In this document: piece after piece, positions 46,737 to 57,117 of the stretch | Numbering within the stretch: the stretch's first letter is position 1 | Layout of the letters: every line of letters starts with the position of its first letter | Assembly (NCBI GenBank): GCA_019633425.1 | Contig: WSUB01000036.1 | Span: forward strand, 186,001-250,000 | Direction: 5' to 3' | DNA length: 64,000 nucleotides | From: Tulasnella sp. 424 | Taxonomy: Eukaryota; Basidiomycota; Agaricomycetes; Cantharellales; Tulasnellaceae | Program-made: the position numbers and the translations under genes | Notes under the pieces: generated by a model | Told to the model about the DNA's origin: nothing | The model's database searches: none | Seen by the model: only the letters and a program-made list of their open reading frames with translations

Positions 46737-49329
46737 ATGTCGTTGCATCGTAAGCCCCAAAGCATCTCTTGTGAAGTCCACGTCTTGACTTCTTTTGCTT
46801 CAAACACCAGACAAGCACCTAACCAACGACTCAGCCACTCTCGTGATTGACAGCCTCAAGGGGCTCTGTCTCCTCAATCCGCACGTACGTGTGGACGAGA
46901 AATACAAAGGTTGGATTGCCAACCGCTTCGATGGTATGCTGCCAATCTAATAGTTAACGATCCTCTCATAGTCCTATACAAACGAAACCCACCTCAAGAC
47001 CAAGTCTCCCTCATATCAGGGGGCGGATCGGGCCACGAACCTGCGCATGCTGGGTTCGTCGGCGACGGAATGCTCTCGGCAGCGGTTTGTGGGAACATCT
47101 TTGCCAGTCCCAACGCAGTCCAAATCCGAAAAGCGATCGAACTTGTGGGGAATCCGAAAGGGTACGTTCCGCCCCCACCCCCGCTTTCCGCCGTTATCAG
47201 GCTGAGAAACGAGGTTGTGGATTCCGCTTGCTCTCCCCTTCCTTTATAGAACTCTTATAGTCGTCAAGAACTACACCGGTGACGCGCTCAACTTTGGCTT
47301 GGCTAGCGAACAGTATAAAGCTGCTGGAGGGACAGGTGACGTCCGAGTCTTGATTGTAGGGGACGACGTTGCGGTTGGGAGAACTCAAGGAGGGATCGTA
47401 GGTCGTAGGTGGGTTGGTTATCCACTTCAACAGCGCGGGCTTTCCCTTCTAATTTTTTTTGTCGTGACTCAGAGGCTTAGCAGGGACTATTCTGGTCTAT
47501 AAAATCGCAGCGGCTCTCTCCCGATCCGGAGCTTCCTTAGACGAAGTCGAAGCTACTGCGAAACAGGTCGCTGAGAATACTGGGACGATTGGTGTGGGGT
47601 TGGAGCATTGTCATGTATCGTCCCTACCGCTGCGTCTCTTCGACGGCCAGTCCGGTCTTAGCCTATTGACTGTTCGAACAGGTTCCCGGTACGGAAGAAG
47701 CTGAATCACATCTAGGTGGAGATGAAATCGAGCTGGTAAGCTTCCGTTCCAGAACTTGATATTTTAGGGCCCATCTTCAACTTAGTGTTTTGCCTAGGGC
47801 ATGGGGATCCACAACGAACCAGGAAACCAACGCCTTAAGCCTTTGCCCAAACTTTCCAAGCTTATCGACCAAATGCTCGCCATGTTGACTTCAACGACCG
47901 ACAAAGAAAGATCCTTTGTGCCATTCCAGAATGATGGAAACGACGAAGTTGTTCTGTTGGTGAACAACCTTGGAGCCATCAGCGAGCTCGAGATGGGAGC
48001 TATTGCCGGAGAAGGTGAGTCACAGGGTCATCCAAACGCTGGTCGACCTCCGATGATATTCACACTCGATCGCATTCAAAGCGGTTTCGTGGCTTAAGAA
48101 TCACAATTTCAAAACTCGACGCGTGCTCGTTGGAACCTATATGGTGCGAAGCTTGCGGGTCCAGACATACGATCATATTATCTAAACAACTCTTCCGTTC
48201 CCCCTCATAGACTTCTCTAAACATGCCTGGATTCAGCTTAACGTTGCTTCTTCTTCCACGTCCTAACTCCAACGACGGCTCCAGCGGCGCGAAGCTCCTC
48301 GAACTATTGGACGAGCCCACTGAAGCGCCAGGGTGGAAGTGGCATTCGCGGTCCGAACTTGCATTTGCGGACGAGGCCAGTGCTTCAAAGGAGTCAGAGA
48401 CAAAGTTGAATACCGAAAGCTCAGAATCGCTTCGTGGTAAGCAAATCATTTAGGTTGTCGATGAGTAAGGACCATTAACGTGACCCGGGGCGTTCCATCC
48501 TTGTTTCCCAGCTGAAGATCCGAAAGCATTCGTTGAAGCTATAAAACGTGCGGCAAATGAAGTTATCACAGCAGAGCCTGAAATTACGCGACAAGACCAG
48601 ATTGCTGGAGATGGTGATGCTGGGCTGACTTTGAAGGCGGGAGCCGAAGGTGCGGCTTCCCTCTGGCCATTCTGAAGCTTTGACGTGCCAGATACTGACG
48701 AGGGTTTTTGAAAGGGGTGCTCAAGGCAATTTCAGACGGAAGATTAACTGGAGACAACGTGATCTCGTCCGTTATGACCCTTGCGCAAGTGGCTGACGAG
48801 AGGATGGGAGGCACGAGCGGAGCTTTATATTCGTACGTCTAACTAATCACTATTCAAAACGATCCCTGCTACTAACTTGCATAACACCTCTAGGATTTTC
48901 CTCTCGGCTCTTGCTAAAGGCTTGAAAGACGCTGCCTCATCGTCTAGTACCGCTGATCTAGGTGTTTGGGCCAAGACCGCTGCAGCTGCGCTGACCACAC
49001 TGCAAAAATGTATGTCCATGCCCCGCACTACGGTGACTATAACACTAACTCGCAATGAATATCATTCAGATACTAGAGCTCGTCCCCCGTCACGGACTTT
49101 AATAGACCCTCTGACGGCGTTCGTCGAGGCCTTGCCAAATGGACTGCTGGGAGCGGTCGATGCCGCCAAAAAGGCTGCAGACGAGACCAAGAAATTGTCT
49201 GCCAAAGCCGGGCGAGCTGCATACGTCAATCAAGAGGACCTGGCTAAAGCGAACGTGCCTGACCCTGGGGCGTTTGGTGTTGCAGTGATCGTCGCGGGGT
49301 TGGCCGGTGTGGAGAGCCCTAAGGCGTGA
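46737..49329 (+). CDS. DAK1: Dihydroxyacetone kinase (ATP-dependent, DhaK-DhaL fusion)
   Basis: Phosphorylates dihydroxyacetone (and glyceraldehyde) in glycerol use and detoxification. The start at 46737 with a 13-nt exon (46737-46749) spliced to 46811 gives [16 protein letters not shown], the usual family start. Exon 2 ends at 46909; exon 3 from 46972 carries the substrate loop [18 protein letters not shown]. Next come [38 protein letters not shown] near 47476 and MGIHNEPG near 47803, holding the His that binds dihydroxyacetone covalently. The DhaL half has [16 protein letters not shown] near 48605 (Mg-ATP Asp residues), [10 protein letters not shown] near 48805 and the C-terminal [16 protein letters not shown] before the stop at 49329. 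About ten short introns. Looks intact. Confidence 0.92.
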
Positions 49330-49452
49330 TAGCTACCCGAGTGGGCATCGAGGTGGAACTTGATAGTGAAAGTGCCGTGTCACATATTGAATAAGTTGTA
49401 TTTACCCAACTCGTAAATACGAATGCAAAAATCATGGTGAAGTGTTGTCTGC

Positions 49453-50656
49453 GTGGGTCTCGCGTCATGGTTCAAATCTAAATCCATCTCCCCGCTTTGC
49501 ACCACACCCAGTGCAAGGGAGATAATCGTATCCCATCACTTTCATGAGTTGAAGCGGGTGAGGAGAGCGCGATTCAAAGCTTTCAAACGACGTTTCGTTC
49601 ACCTCTTCCACCTTCTGCCTCCAGCTTGTCAAATGGGCATTCTTCCTAAACTCGAATTCTTGACTTGGAGATCCAACTTCATTCAATATAAATCGTGTTT
49701 TCTTCCCTTCGTTCGTCCAAATTGTAAGAACCTCCATATCGTCATCATAGCAACCCAAGTTCGACGGATCCAACGGGTCTTACAAGCTTTGAATTGTTCC
49801 CGTCCCAAGACGCTCTCAGATATTCGCCTCAATCTTGGTTACGACTGTTTCTGTATGGAATCCCGGGACGCGTTGGATGTTGATTTGGCAGCCTGCTTGG
49901 CGTCCCTGCCCGGCCTCCAAAGCGTTGTCCTCGATGACACCTTTTTGCGACCACCCACCCTTGATGGTTTAAGACAGAATGCTAATATTTACCGCATAGC
50001 GGCCCAGGTCTCCTCCGAACTTGAATGGGTGCCCTTCCCGGACCCTGTACAACAAATAGCGAAGGCCTTTCCCAGACTCGTGGATCTCTCGCTCCACTGC
50101 ACGGACCTGAATTTCCACTTTAAGTCCGTGACTGCACTACTCGACTCGCGTTCCCTGCTCCACCTACGACTCGTGGGCATTGATCCTATGGGTCTAACGT
50201 CGGCTGATATACAACTCATGGGGGGCAACGTGGCCAAAGTTGTAGACCTTGGCCATCCTTTGCGAGATACGGATTGCGGGGGAAGGAGTTCCGATCGCTC
50301 AACTGCGTACTTTTGCCGAAGCATTCGCTCATGCCCCGCCCAAACAACTCGCCGCTCAGTTCACATTCGACGAAGAGATTGACACGAGTGTCGGTCAGGT
50401 CGTCAAGCTCCGCGATCTTAAAGCATTGGGTGTTGGAAACTCCACGGTTCCCCAGGAGAAGATCCAGGTGGTGGCGGAGTTGGTGGCGTCGATCTGCGTT
50501 CCAGGTGTCCGCCTATCGTCGATTTCCGAGGATACCCGTTTTTCATGGGATGAACTTTATAACTCGCCACCCCAATATGGATGGGAAAAGGTCTCTACAT
50601 TAGCTCAGATGGTCCACAGAGTTCACCTCGCACATGATTCGAGTAGGATGGGGTAG
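49453..50656 (+). pseudogene. Diverged F-box-type protein fragment, 5' truncated and frameshifted
   Basis: The frame resembles the C-terminal repeat part of fungal F-box proteins (segments such as LPKLEFLTW, LRFVGIDPMG-like leucine motifs, FPRLVDLSLHC). No F-box motif and no in-frame ATG occur before about 49633, so the N-terminal F-box is missing. Near 50240 the frame must shift by one base: reading continues as AILCEIRIAGEGVPIAQLRT and on to 50656. I read it as a dead gene; a sequencing error or a short intron could also explain the shift. Confidence 0.6.
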
Positions 50657-51081
50657 TATATGTAGGGTCGCTTCCTGTGCAATTGACTACGAGTTTCCGG
50701 CCCGCTTTCTCCTCCCATTATCTGGAGTTGGTGATCATACCATTATAATCTTGTTATTAATTTATACCACGCGACCTACGTGTGGTACGTCATTCTTCCA
50801 TAGGTTCATATGGGAACGACTAGGAACGGGGCTCCCGGCTAGTTCCGAAGTCACGCGGGAGAAAAAAGACCCTCACTCCACCGCGTTGTGAAAAGAACCC
50901 TCCTATAGGACTTCACAGTCGTATTCTCCTCTACCCCCTCCTCCTTCGAAGTCCACAAGAAAAGTTCTTGTGATACGGTTTCCTCTCACCGTAATCGTAT
51001 TTATCATGTAAGGCATCGAAATATAAATGTCCTCTTCTCTTAACCTCACGCTCAAGTAGGGAATTGTCAAGGCATCCCCAA
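50657..51081. other. Intergenic, promoter side of F-box gene 1
   Basis: About 425 bp, no supported gene. It does not show the conserved 5'-UTR intron of the younger F-box genes downstream. Confidence 0.5.
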
Positions 51082-52623
51082 ATGCAATCCTCTTGCAAAA
51101 TAGACCAGAACTCCACCCAAGATCAACCCTCCCCTATTTGCCGAGACTTCATCAACAATCTTCCGGAGGAGATCCTCATCATTGTGTTCCTAAAATCAAT
51201 TGACACGATGCGACCAGGAAGAGATCTCACACGCCTCCGCCTGGTCTGTCACTTCTGGGAAAGCATCGTTGAGTCGACGCCTTCTATTTGGGCTTACATT
51301 AGTGCCGAGGATGGGATTCAACATATCCAGAATGCGGTCACTAAGACGGGAGAGGTACCCTTAGACCTCGTATATCGATCCACCGGAGATGACAAGACTA
51401 TCAGCGTAGAGGCATTCTTAGCCGCTGTCAAGGAGAAATCCGGATGCTGGAGATCAGTGGAGCTGTTATTCCGGCAGAGCCCATCGGCCTACCCAGTGCT
51501 TCAGTCGATGCCTTGCCCTGCATTGGAGAAGCTCTGCCTGTGGTGCATCTTTCAGACAGGTTCTCTCCCGGAACCTTTTGGCTTATTTGGTGGGATGACC
51601 GCTCCGTCCAAGCTGAAGAAATTGACGCTTTGCAAAGTTCCCGTTCTCTTGGAGCCACTGGAGCTAGCAGACCTGGAGTCTCTATGCCTGATGAAAATAG
51701 GGCCGCAGTCAATGGAGGAGGTCGTACGTATTCTAAGGGCATCTCCAAATCTCGTTACGCTCGGTTTGGAGGACTTAGTCGGCCTGCGGCCTTCAAATGC
51801 AAGCAATACTCCGCCAGTCTGCTTACAACATCTCGATACGCTGAAAATGCGCCTTCCAGTTCCCATCACACGCTTTCTCCTATCAACCTTGCAAGCAGTT
51901 AACCTCAACCGACTGACTCTCGTTGCCAACTTCTCGTCCATCCCTCCTTCTATGCTCTTCACGCCAGGTATAACCCATTGGATCCCAGTGTTACAAAGGA
52001 TGGTGGCGAAGGCAGACAAGGCCGAAATTGAATTCAATTGGAGCAATCAATGCTCTCTCAAGTTCGGTACATTATCCTATCAGTTCCAGGCGGAGGTCTT
52101 CGATACACCCGGGTGCACAAGAGAAATATTGGATTGGCACATAGCTAATCTGGGAGAGGTTGTTACGGCTCTCCCAGCTTGCTTGTCCTATCAAGATGTC
52201 TGTCCCAGTTATGGAGATCTCAGGGTCTTCAACCAGCTTCCGGATGTCACGGAACTCGGCATAGCGCACACGCCCTCAGCCGAACAAGTGCCCTCCAAGC
52301 TCTTCAAAGCGTTGGAATCGGCGGGACGAACCAAACCACCCCAGTGGCTTCTTCCCCATTTGGAGGTGATCCATTACGACCTCACCAAAAGTTGCGCAAA
52401 ATATCTAGTGGCCATGCTCAAAGGACGTTACGGCTCTCGCAACAGTTTCGACCAATCCGGGGATCAGCTGCCGCGTCCTCAGCCGTTGCGCGAGCTCCGA
52501 TTCTTCGGTGGAACAGGAAAACCGTGGGCTCCGCCCAAGGACGTGGCATTTCTACGGGAAGTAAACCTGTTTTCTGGTGGAGCAAAAATCTTTTGGGAGG
52601 ACGAACTGCAGGTGTTCGAATAG
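51082..52623 (+). CDS. F-box protein 1 (513 aa, diverged member)
   Basis: F-box proteins act as substrate receptors of SCF ubiquitin ligases; the target is unknown. Start chosen at the ATG at 51082 (MQSSCKIDQNS). F-box at residues about 22-70: INNLPEEILIIVFLKS, then LTRLRLVCHFWESIVESTPS. The rest is leucine-rich without regular repeats and shares the layout of the downstream family (ILRASPNLVTLGL, PVPITRFLLSTLQ, WLLPHLEVIHYDL). Single coding exon, intact. It is clearly more distant from the other array members than they are from each other, so it is probably the oldest duplicate. Confidence 0.85.
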   Translation: MQSSCKIDQNSTQDQPSPICRDFINNLPEEILIIVFLKSIDTMRPGRDLTRLRLVCHFWESIVESTPSIWAYISAEDGIQHIQNAVTKTGEVPLDLVYRSTGDDKTISVEAFLAAVKEKSGCWRSVELLFRQSPSAYPVLQSMPCPALEKLCLWCIFQTGSLPEPFGLFGGMTAPSKLKKLTLCKVPVLLEPLELADLESLCLMKIGPQSMEEVVRILRASPNLVTLGLEDLVGLRPSNASNTPPVCLQHLDTLKMRLPVPITRFLLSTLQAVNLNRLTLVANFSSIPPSMLFTPGITHWIPVLQRMVAKADKAEIEFNWSNQCSLKFGTLSYQFQAEVFDTPGCTREILDWHIANLGEVVTALPACLSYQDVCPSYGDLRVFNQLPDVTELGIAHTPSAEQVPSKLFKALESAGRTKPPQWLLPHLEVIHYDLTKSCAKYLVAMLKGRYGSRNSFDQSGDQLPRPQPLRELRFFGGTGKPWAPPKDVAFLREVNLFSGGAKIFWEDELQVFE

Positions 52624-53076
52624 GGTGAATTATGGTTTCTCTATGCTTGTTGCATTCGGTCAAATCTTGATTCATGGCCATTCATATTAGCGCCCTTGAT
52701 ATGTATCTGTCTTCGACTACTTTTACATGGATCGATTAAGGAATAAATTTACGAAGAAGACATTGTCTATCTATCCCAAATGCCGATTCCTCCTCCCACT
52801 TGCTCAACGCTTTGCGTTTGAACATCATTTTTGCTCATATCAGACTTTCTGTGGAAATATGTTTCCGAACTAAAACAACTTCGGATTGTAACTGTTTGAC
52901 CCTGTTCTGCGTTTTGCTAGTAAACCCCGGTATCGCTGGCTCAGGGACGCCCGAGACGCCGCACGCGTGGGAGATCTTCGTTATGATCATTTGTCAGTCC
53001 TCACTCCCATACTCAACGAGGCCTAACAGCTAAGGGGGATCTACAATCTCCCAAGCGTGATAGATACGCACCGGAT
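52624..53076. other. Spacer with the upstream region of F-box gene 2
   Basis: No gene supported. The last 150 bp contain the block shared by the array: GGGAGATCTTCGTTATGATC near 52969, then a short upstream frame ATGATCATT...TAA (52983-53033). Confidence 0.5.
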
Positions 53077-53130
53077 GTAAGAATATCCCCGTCGCTCCTA
53101 CCGCCATATGCTGACCTATTCGGGTTCCAG
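53077..53130 (+). promoter_or_regulatory. 5'-UTR intron of F-box gene 2
   Basis: GTAAGAATATCC at the donor, branch-like CTGAC near 53111, acceptor TTCCAG at 53130, followed by one base and then the ATG. Equivalent introns precede the other family members: 55521-55574, 57579-57633, 59591-59646, 61830-61884 and 63805-63859. Confidence 0.7.
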
Positions 53131-53131
53131 A

Positions 53132-54703
53132 ATGGATCCCTCAACTGCCTCAAATGCTTTACGGTTGGACTCAATCCGCGATTATCAGCAACCATATATT
53201 CATCAACTCCCGCAGGAAATTCTCATCATTATTCTTCATCTCTGTCTCGGCTGGCGGACCCCGGGCAAAGACCTAACACGACTCCGGCTCGTCTGCCATG
53301 CCTGGAAAGCCACTGTCGACAGCGCGCCCTCCCTGTGGACACCTATCAATGCGAGAGATGGGCTGCAGCATGTTCGCACCGCCATCGCAAAAACGGGGGA
53401 ATCCCCGATCGACCTTATCCGGGACTCTAACGATCCCAACGCAGTCTCGCTTGACGACTTCCTCATGGCAGTGGATGCGAAGATTGCGTATTGGAGATCC
53501 GTTAAGCTGGACTTCCAGGGCCGTCTGGCATCTTTCGGTGGCCTGCAAACGTCGGCATGTCGTTCGTTGGAGAAACTTCATCTGGCATGGTGGAGCAGAG
53601 ATTTATCTCAGACAACACCATTGTGTCTGTTTGACGGAGGCCCAGCGCCGGCAACGTTGAAGGAGCTTTCCCTCTTTCAGATTTCCATCAACTTGGGAGC
53701 GATGCGGCTCTCCAACCTTTCGAGCTTGGTACTAAGCCATGTCCCACACATAGTGACGGAGGACATTTTACTCGTACTCGACAACTCTCCCATGCTCGTT
53801 AGCCTTCGACTGCAAGAGCTGGGAGGGCTCCGGTTCCCGGATTCAAGCCAGGGAGTGCCAATACATCTAGGATTCCTCACCACCTGTGCTCTTCATCCTC
53901 CGATTCCAGTAACCCGTTTTCTTCTGTCCACCATGCATACTCCTTCACTGCGTCGAGCGGATTTGTCCTGCGAATTGGACGGGTCCATTCCCGCTTCCGC
54001 CCTGTTCTCCCCGTCTATTGCGGCATTTGCACCTACCCTGCGGAGGTTGATATCACCCGCCAAGTATGTCGAGATCGAGTTTGCACCCCTCGAGCGTTCC
54101 TCGATAGTCTTTGGAGGACTCAAAATCACCCTGAAAACCTCGAATGTCGACGAGTACCAATGTCTCAGAGATGTGCTCAACTCTCTGATCAGCTATCCTG
54201 GAGCGAACGAAGCGGGCTTGAAAGCACATCTGCTCTTAAGATGCGTAGACCCCGACCTCGAAAACCTACAGCTATTCAACTGTCAGCCGATGGTCGAGGA
54301 GCTGACCTTGTTCGGATCGTTCTGGAGTACTTTAGAGCCGACGAAAGCGATTGCGGCCCTAGGCACCCGCATCCGTAATAGTCCGAATAGCTGGCTGTTC
54401 CCTGACCTCGAGGTCATCAAGTACGACTTAGACGGCGGTTTTTACGATTTGTTAAAGACATCGCTCCAGGGGCGGTACTGTGAGGTGCCAACGGCCGAGG
54501 CAACATCAGCCACCACACAACAATATCCTCTCTCGCTGAAAGAGATCCACTTTCGTTCGGGGAAGTCCGGGGGATCGGAGGATTCCGAGGGATCCGAGTC
54601 GGAACTGGAGGATAAGGAGGGTTTCTTGAAAGAGGTTCGCAGATTGGCTGGAAATCCCAAGATTTCCTGGCGCGGTGTCTTGGTCGATTCTGTGCCGCCG
54701 TGA
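53132..54703 (+). CDS. F-box protein 2 (523 aa)
   Basis: Predicted SCF substrate receptor. Start at 53132 (MDPSTASNALRLDS), directly after the 5'-UTR intron; the in-frame ATG at 53108 lies inside that intron. F-box: IHQLPQEILIIILHLCLGW, then TRLRLVCHAWKATVDSAPS. The C-terminal body shows family motifs EDILLVLDNSPMLVSLRLQE, PIPVTRFLLSTMHTPSLRR, CQPMVEELTLFG and WLFPDLEVIKYDL. It is about 10 residues longer than its siblings, by a Ser/Glu-rich insert near the C-terminus (SGGSEDSEGSESELED). Intact single exon. Confidence 0.88.
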   Translation: MDPSTASNALRLDSIRDYQQPYIHQLPQEILIIILHLCLGWRTPGKDLTRLRLVCHAWKATVDSAPSLWTPINARDGLQHVRTAIAKTGESPIDLIRDSNDPNAVSLDDFLMAVDAKIAYWRSVKLDFQGRLASFGGLQTSACRSLEKLHLAWWSRDLSQTTPLCLFDGGPAPATLKELSLFQISINLGAMRLSNLSSLVLSHVPHIVTEDILLVLDNSPMLVSLRLQELGGLRFPDSSQGVPIHLGFLTTCALHPPIPVTRFLLSTMHTPSLRRADLSCELDGSIPASALFSPSIAAFAPTLRRLISPAKYVEIEFAPLERSSIVFGGLKITLKTSNVDEYQCLRDVLNSLISYPGANEAGLKAHLLLRCVDPDLENLQLFNCQPMVEELTLFGSFWSTLEPTKAIAALGTRIRNSPNSWLFPDLEVIKYDLDGGFYDLLKTSLQGRYCEVPTAEATSATTQQYPLSLKEIHFRSGKSGGSEDSEGSESELEDKEGFLKEVRRLAGNPKISWRGVLVDSVPP

Positions 54704-55049
54704 GGGCGTCGTCCCGTCTGAAGTCTTACCCGCATCAGGAAATGTTTTGCTATGTCATTGGGTTTGTAATACGAATTCAAACTAGTAATGTAGTAGGGAG
54801 GTCGCTTAACCCTTGTCGAAGTAATAAGAGATGATCGTATGAACTCGAAGCTCGCGCCGTGGGTTGCATCAATGTGATCGCCCAAAGTCGCCAGGGGGCG
54901 AATCTGTTTGGGGACTTGAGCTAGATACCCGGCTGGCCGATGGTTGAGTATAATTTTGCTAAGCGCGACCTGTGTTGCGCCGGCTGTGGTCTGGCGGCAT
55001 CGTCATTATATGCACCAGTAACGTCACGGTGAGCCTGGTGAGGTCGCTA
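54704..55049. other. Spacer between F-box genes 2 and 3
   Basis: 3' flank of gene 2 (AGGAAATGTTTTGCTATGTC block shared after every member) and upstream flank of gene 3. No gene. Confidence 0.5.
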
Positions 55050-55404
55050 GTGTTGCCGCGGAGTTCGAAGGAGGTTTCGATCTCCTTCGACAAGCAGTCT
55101 ACTTCGACAACTTCGACCTATCGGAGTGATGTTGAAGGAGGCTCCGAAGTACTTCGATCCTCCTGGGAGATGGTTCTCACCACACCTGGGATAGAGTGGC
55201 CCTTAATTGGTCGAAATTGCATAATGTTCTGCGACTGTTCGGCCTTGGCTGCCGAGTCGACTTCAGAGCTCTCCTTTTTCCCATCTTTGAAAAATTCATT
55301 TCTCACAAGAGTCGGAGTGTGGCGGCGGACTTCGTCACTTCGCTTCGATCCACTTCGATTCTTCGAAGTTTGTCGAGGTTGACTCCATCGCTTCGCGGCA
55401 ACAC
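55050..55404. mobile_element. MITE in the F-box gene 3 promoter, TA target site
   Basis: 355-bp insert absent from the matching place in the other array promoters. Its ends are inverted: GTGTTGCCGCGGAG at 55050 and CTTCGCGGCAACAC ending at 55404 (13 of 14 bases). TA flanks both sides (55048-55049, 55405-55406). The inside is rich in TTCGA motifs in both directions. No transposase frame. It belongs to a different family from the element at 22438, as the ends differ. Confidence 0.82.
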
Positions 55405-55575
55405 TATCAGCGACGTCCGAGAAGCCGTAGGCGTGGGACCTCTTTGTATCATCCGTCAGTCCTCACTCAAACACTCAATCTCTGCCCGACAACTGCAAGC
55501 GTGACAGATCCACATAGGATGTAAGAATATCCCGGCCTGTCCTACCTGCCATACGCTGACCTAATTGGTTCCAGA
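55405..55575 (+). promoter_or_regulatory. Proximal promoter and 5'-UTR intron of F-box gene 3
   Basis: Continues the conserved array promoter after the MITE: GTAGGCGTGGGACCTCTTTG, then the GTCAGTCCTCACTC block. The 5'-UTR intron (55521-55574) ends TTCCAG one base before the ATG at 55576. The upstream ATGATCAT seen in siblings is changed to GTATCATC here. Confidence 0.6.
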
Positions 55576-57117
55576 ATGGATCTTTCAACTCCCTCAGATG
55601 CTTCGCCGCTGGGCTCAACACGCGGTTACCAGGGACCTTACATCCATCAACTCCCCCAAGAAATTCTCATTATAATTTTTCATCTCTATATCGACCGATG
55701 GAGCTCAGGGCAAGACCTAACACGACTCCGACTCGTTTGTCATGCCTGGAGAGCCACTGTCGACAGCACGCCCTCTCTGTGGACACCTATCAGGGGGGCG
55801 CATGGGATGCAGCATGTTCGCAACGCCATTGCATACACGGGAGAATCCCCTATCGACCTCATCCCCAGCTCCGGAGATCCGGTTTCGCTTGACGACTTCT
55901 TCATGGCAGTGGGTGGGAAGATTGCGTACTGGAGATCAGTTGACCTGGACTTCGACGTCCCTCCGGCGTCTTACGGTGGTCTGCAAACGTCGGCATGCCG
56001 TTCGTTGGAGAACCTTCGGATGTCATGGGTGAGCGAGGGTTTACCTCAGGCAACGCCACTGTGCCTGTTCGACGGAGGTCCAGCGCCGGCAACGTTGAAG
56101 GAGCTTTCCCTCTTTCGGATTCCCGTCGATTTGGGGGCCATGCAGCTTTCCAACCTTTCGAAACTGGAACTGAAAGATGTTCCACACTTAGTGACGGAGG
56201 ATATTCTACTCGTACTCGACAACTCTCCCATGCTCGTTACCCTTGGACTGCAAGAGCTGGGAGGGCTCCGGGTCTCAGATTCAATCGGTGGAGCGCCAAT
56301 ACACTTAGGATCCCTCACCACCTGTACTCTTGATCTTCCGATTCCGGTCATCCGGTTTCTTCTGTCCACAATGCATACTCCTTCGCTGCGTCGAGCGGAT
56401 CTCTCCTGCCGACTGGACGGGTCCATTCCCGCTTCCTCCCTGTTCTCCCCGTCCATCGCAGCATTTACGCCTACCCTGCGGAGGTTGGTATCACCCGCCA
56501 AGTATGTCGAGATCGAGTTTGCATTCTCGGGGCTCTGCTCGATAGTCTTTGGAGGACTCGAAATCAGCCTTGATACCTCGGGCATCGACGAGTACCGGAG
56601 TCTCAGAGATGTGCTCGACTCTCTGATGAGCTATACGAGAGCGAACGGAGCGGGTTTAAAAGCGCATTTACGCTTGGATGCCGTTGAACCCGACCTCGAA
56701 AACCTACAACTATTCAACTGTCAGCCGATGGTCGAGGAGCTGACCGTGTCTGTAGCGTTCTGGAGTGATTTAGCTCCGACGAAAGCGGTTGAAGCCCTGG
56801 GCACCCGCATCCATAATAGTCCGAATAGCTGGCTGTTCCCTGAACTCGAGGTCATCAAGTACGACTTAGGCGACGATTTTTACGATCTATTAAAAACGGC
56901 ACTAGAGGAACGGTACTGCGAGGTACCAACGGCCGAGGCACCATCAGCCGCCACACATCAATATCCTCTCTCGCTGAAAGAGATCCACTTTCATTGGGAG
57001 AATTCCAGGGGATTAAGACGGGAGGGTAAGGAAGATTTGTTGAAGGAGGTTCGCAGATTGGCAGGAAATCCTAAGATTTTCTGGCGGGGTGTCTTGGTCG
57101 ATTCTGTACCGCCGTGA
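55576..57117 (+). CDS. F-box protein 3 (513 aa)
   Basis: Predicted SCF substrate receptor. F-box: IHQLPQEILIIIFHLYIDRW, then TRLRLVCHAWRATVDSTPSL. Body motifs as in its siblings: EDILLVLDNSPMLVTLGLQE, RFLLSTMHTPSLRRADLSC, CQPMVEELTVSVAFW, WLFPELEVIKYDL and C-terminal NPKIFWRGVLVDSVPP. Start set by the conserved intron acceptor. Intact. Its promoter carries the MITE, so its expression may differ from its siblings. Confidence 0.88.
   Translation: MDLSTPSDASPLGSTRGYQGPYIHQLPQEILIIIFHLYIDRWSSGQDLTRLRLVCHAWRATVDSTPSLWTPIRGAHGMQHVRNAIAYTGESPIDLIPSSGDPVSLDDFFMAVGGKIAYWRSVDLDFDVPPASYGGLQTSACRSLENLRMSWVSEGLPQATPLCLFDGGPAPATLKELSLFRIPVDLGAMQLSNLSKLELKDVPHLVTEDILLVLDNSPMLVTLGLQELGGLRVSDSIGGAPIHLGSLTTCTLDLPIPVIRFLLSTMHTPSLRRADLSCRLDGSIPASSLFSPSIAAFTPTLRRLVSPAKYVEIEFAFSGLCSIVFGGLEISLDTSGIDEYRSLRDVLDSLMSYTRANGAGLKAHLRLDAVEPDLENLQLFNCQPMVEELTVSVAFWSDLAPTKAVEALGTRIHNSPNSWLFPELEVIKYDLGDDFYDLLKTALEERYCEVPTAEAPSAATHQYPLSLKEIHFHWENSRGLRREGKEDLLKEVRRLAGNPKIFWRGVLVDSVPP

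Noticed and set aside
55901..56585. Antisense frames inside the F-box genes
   Set aside because: They mirror the coding strand in several array members, carry no motif, and are explained by the codon use of the sense genes.
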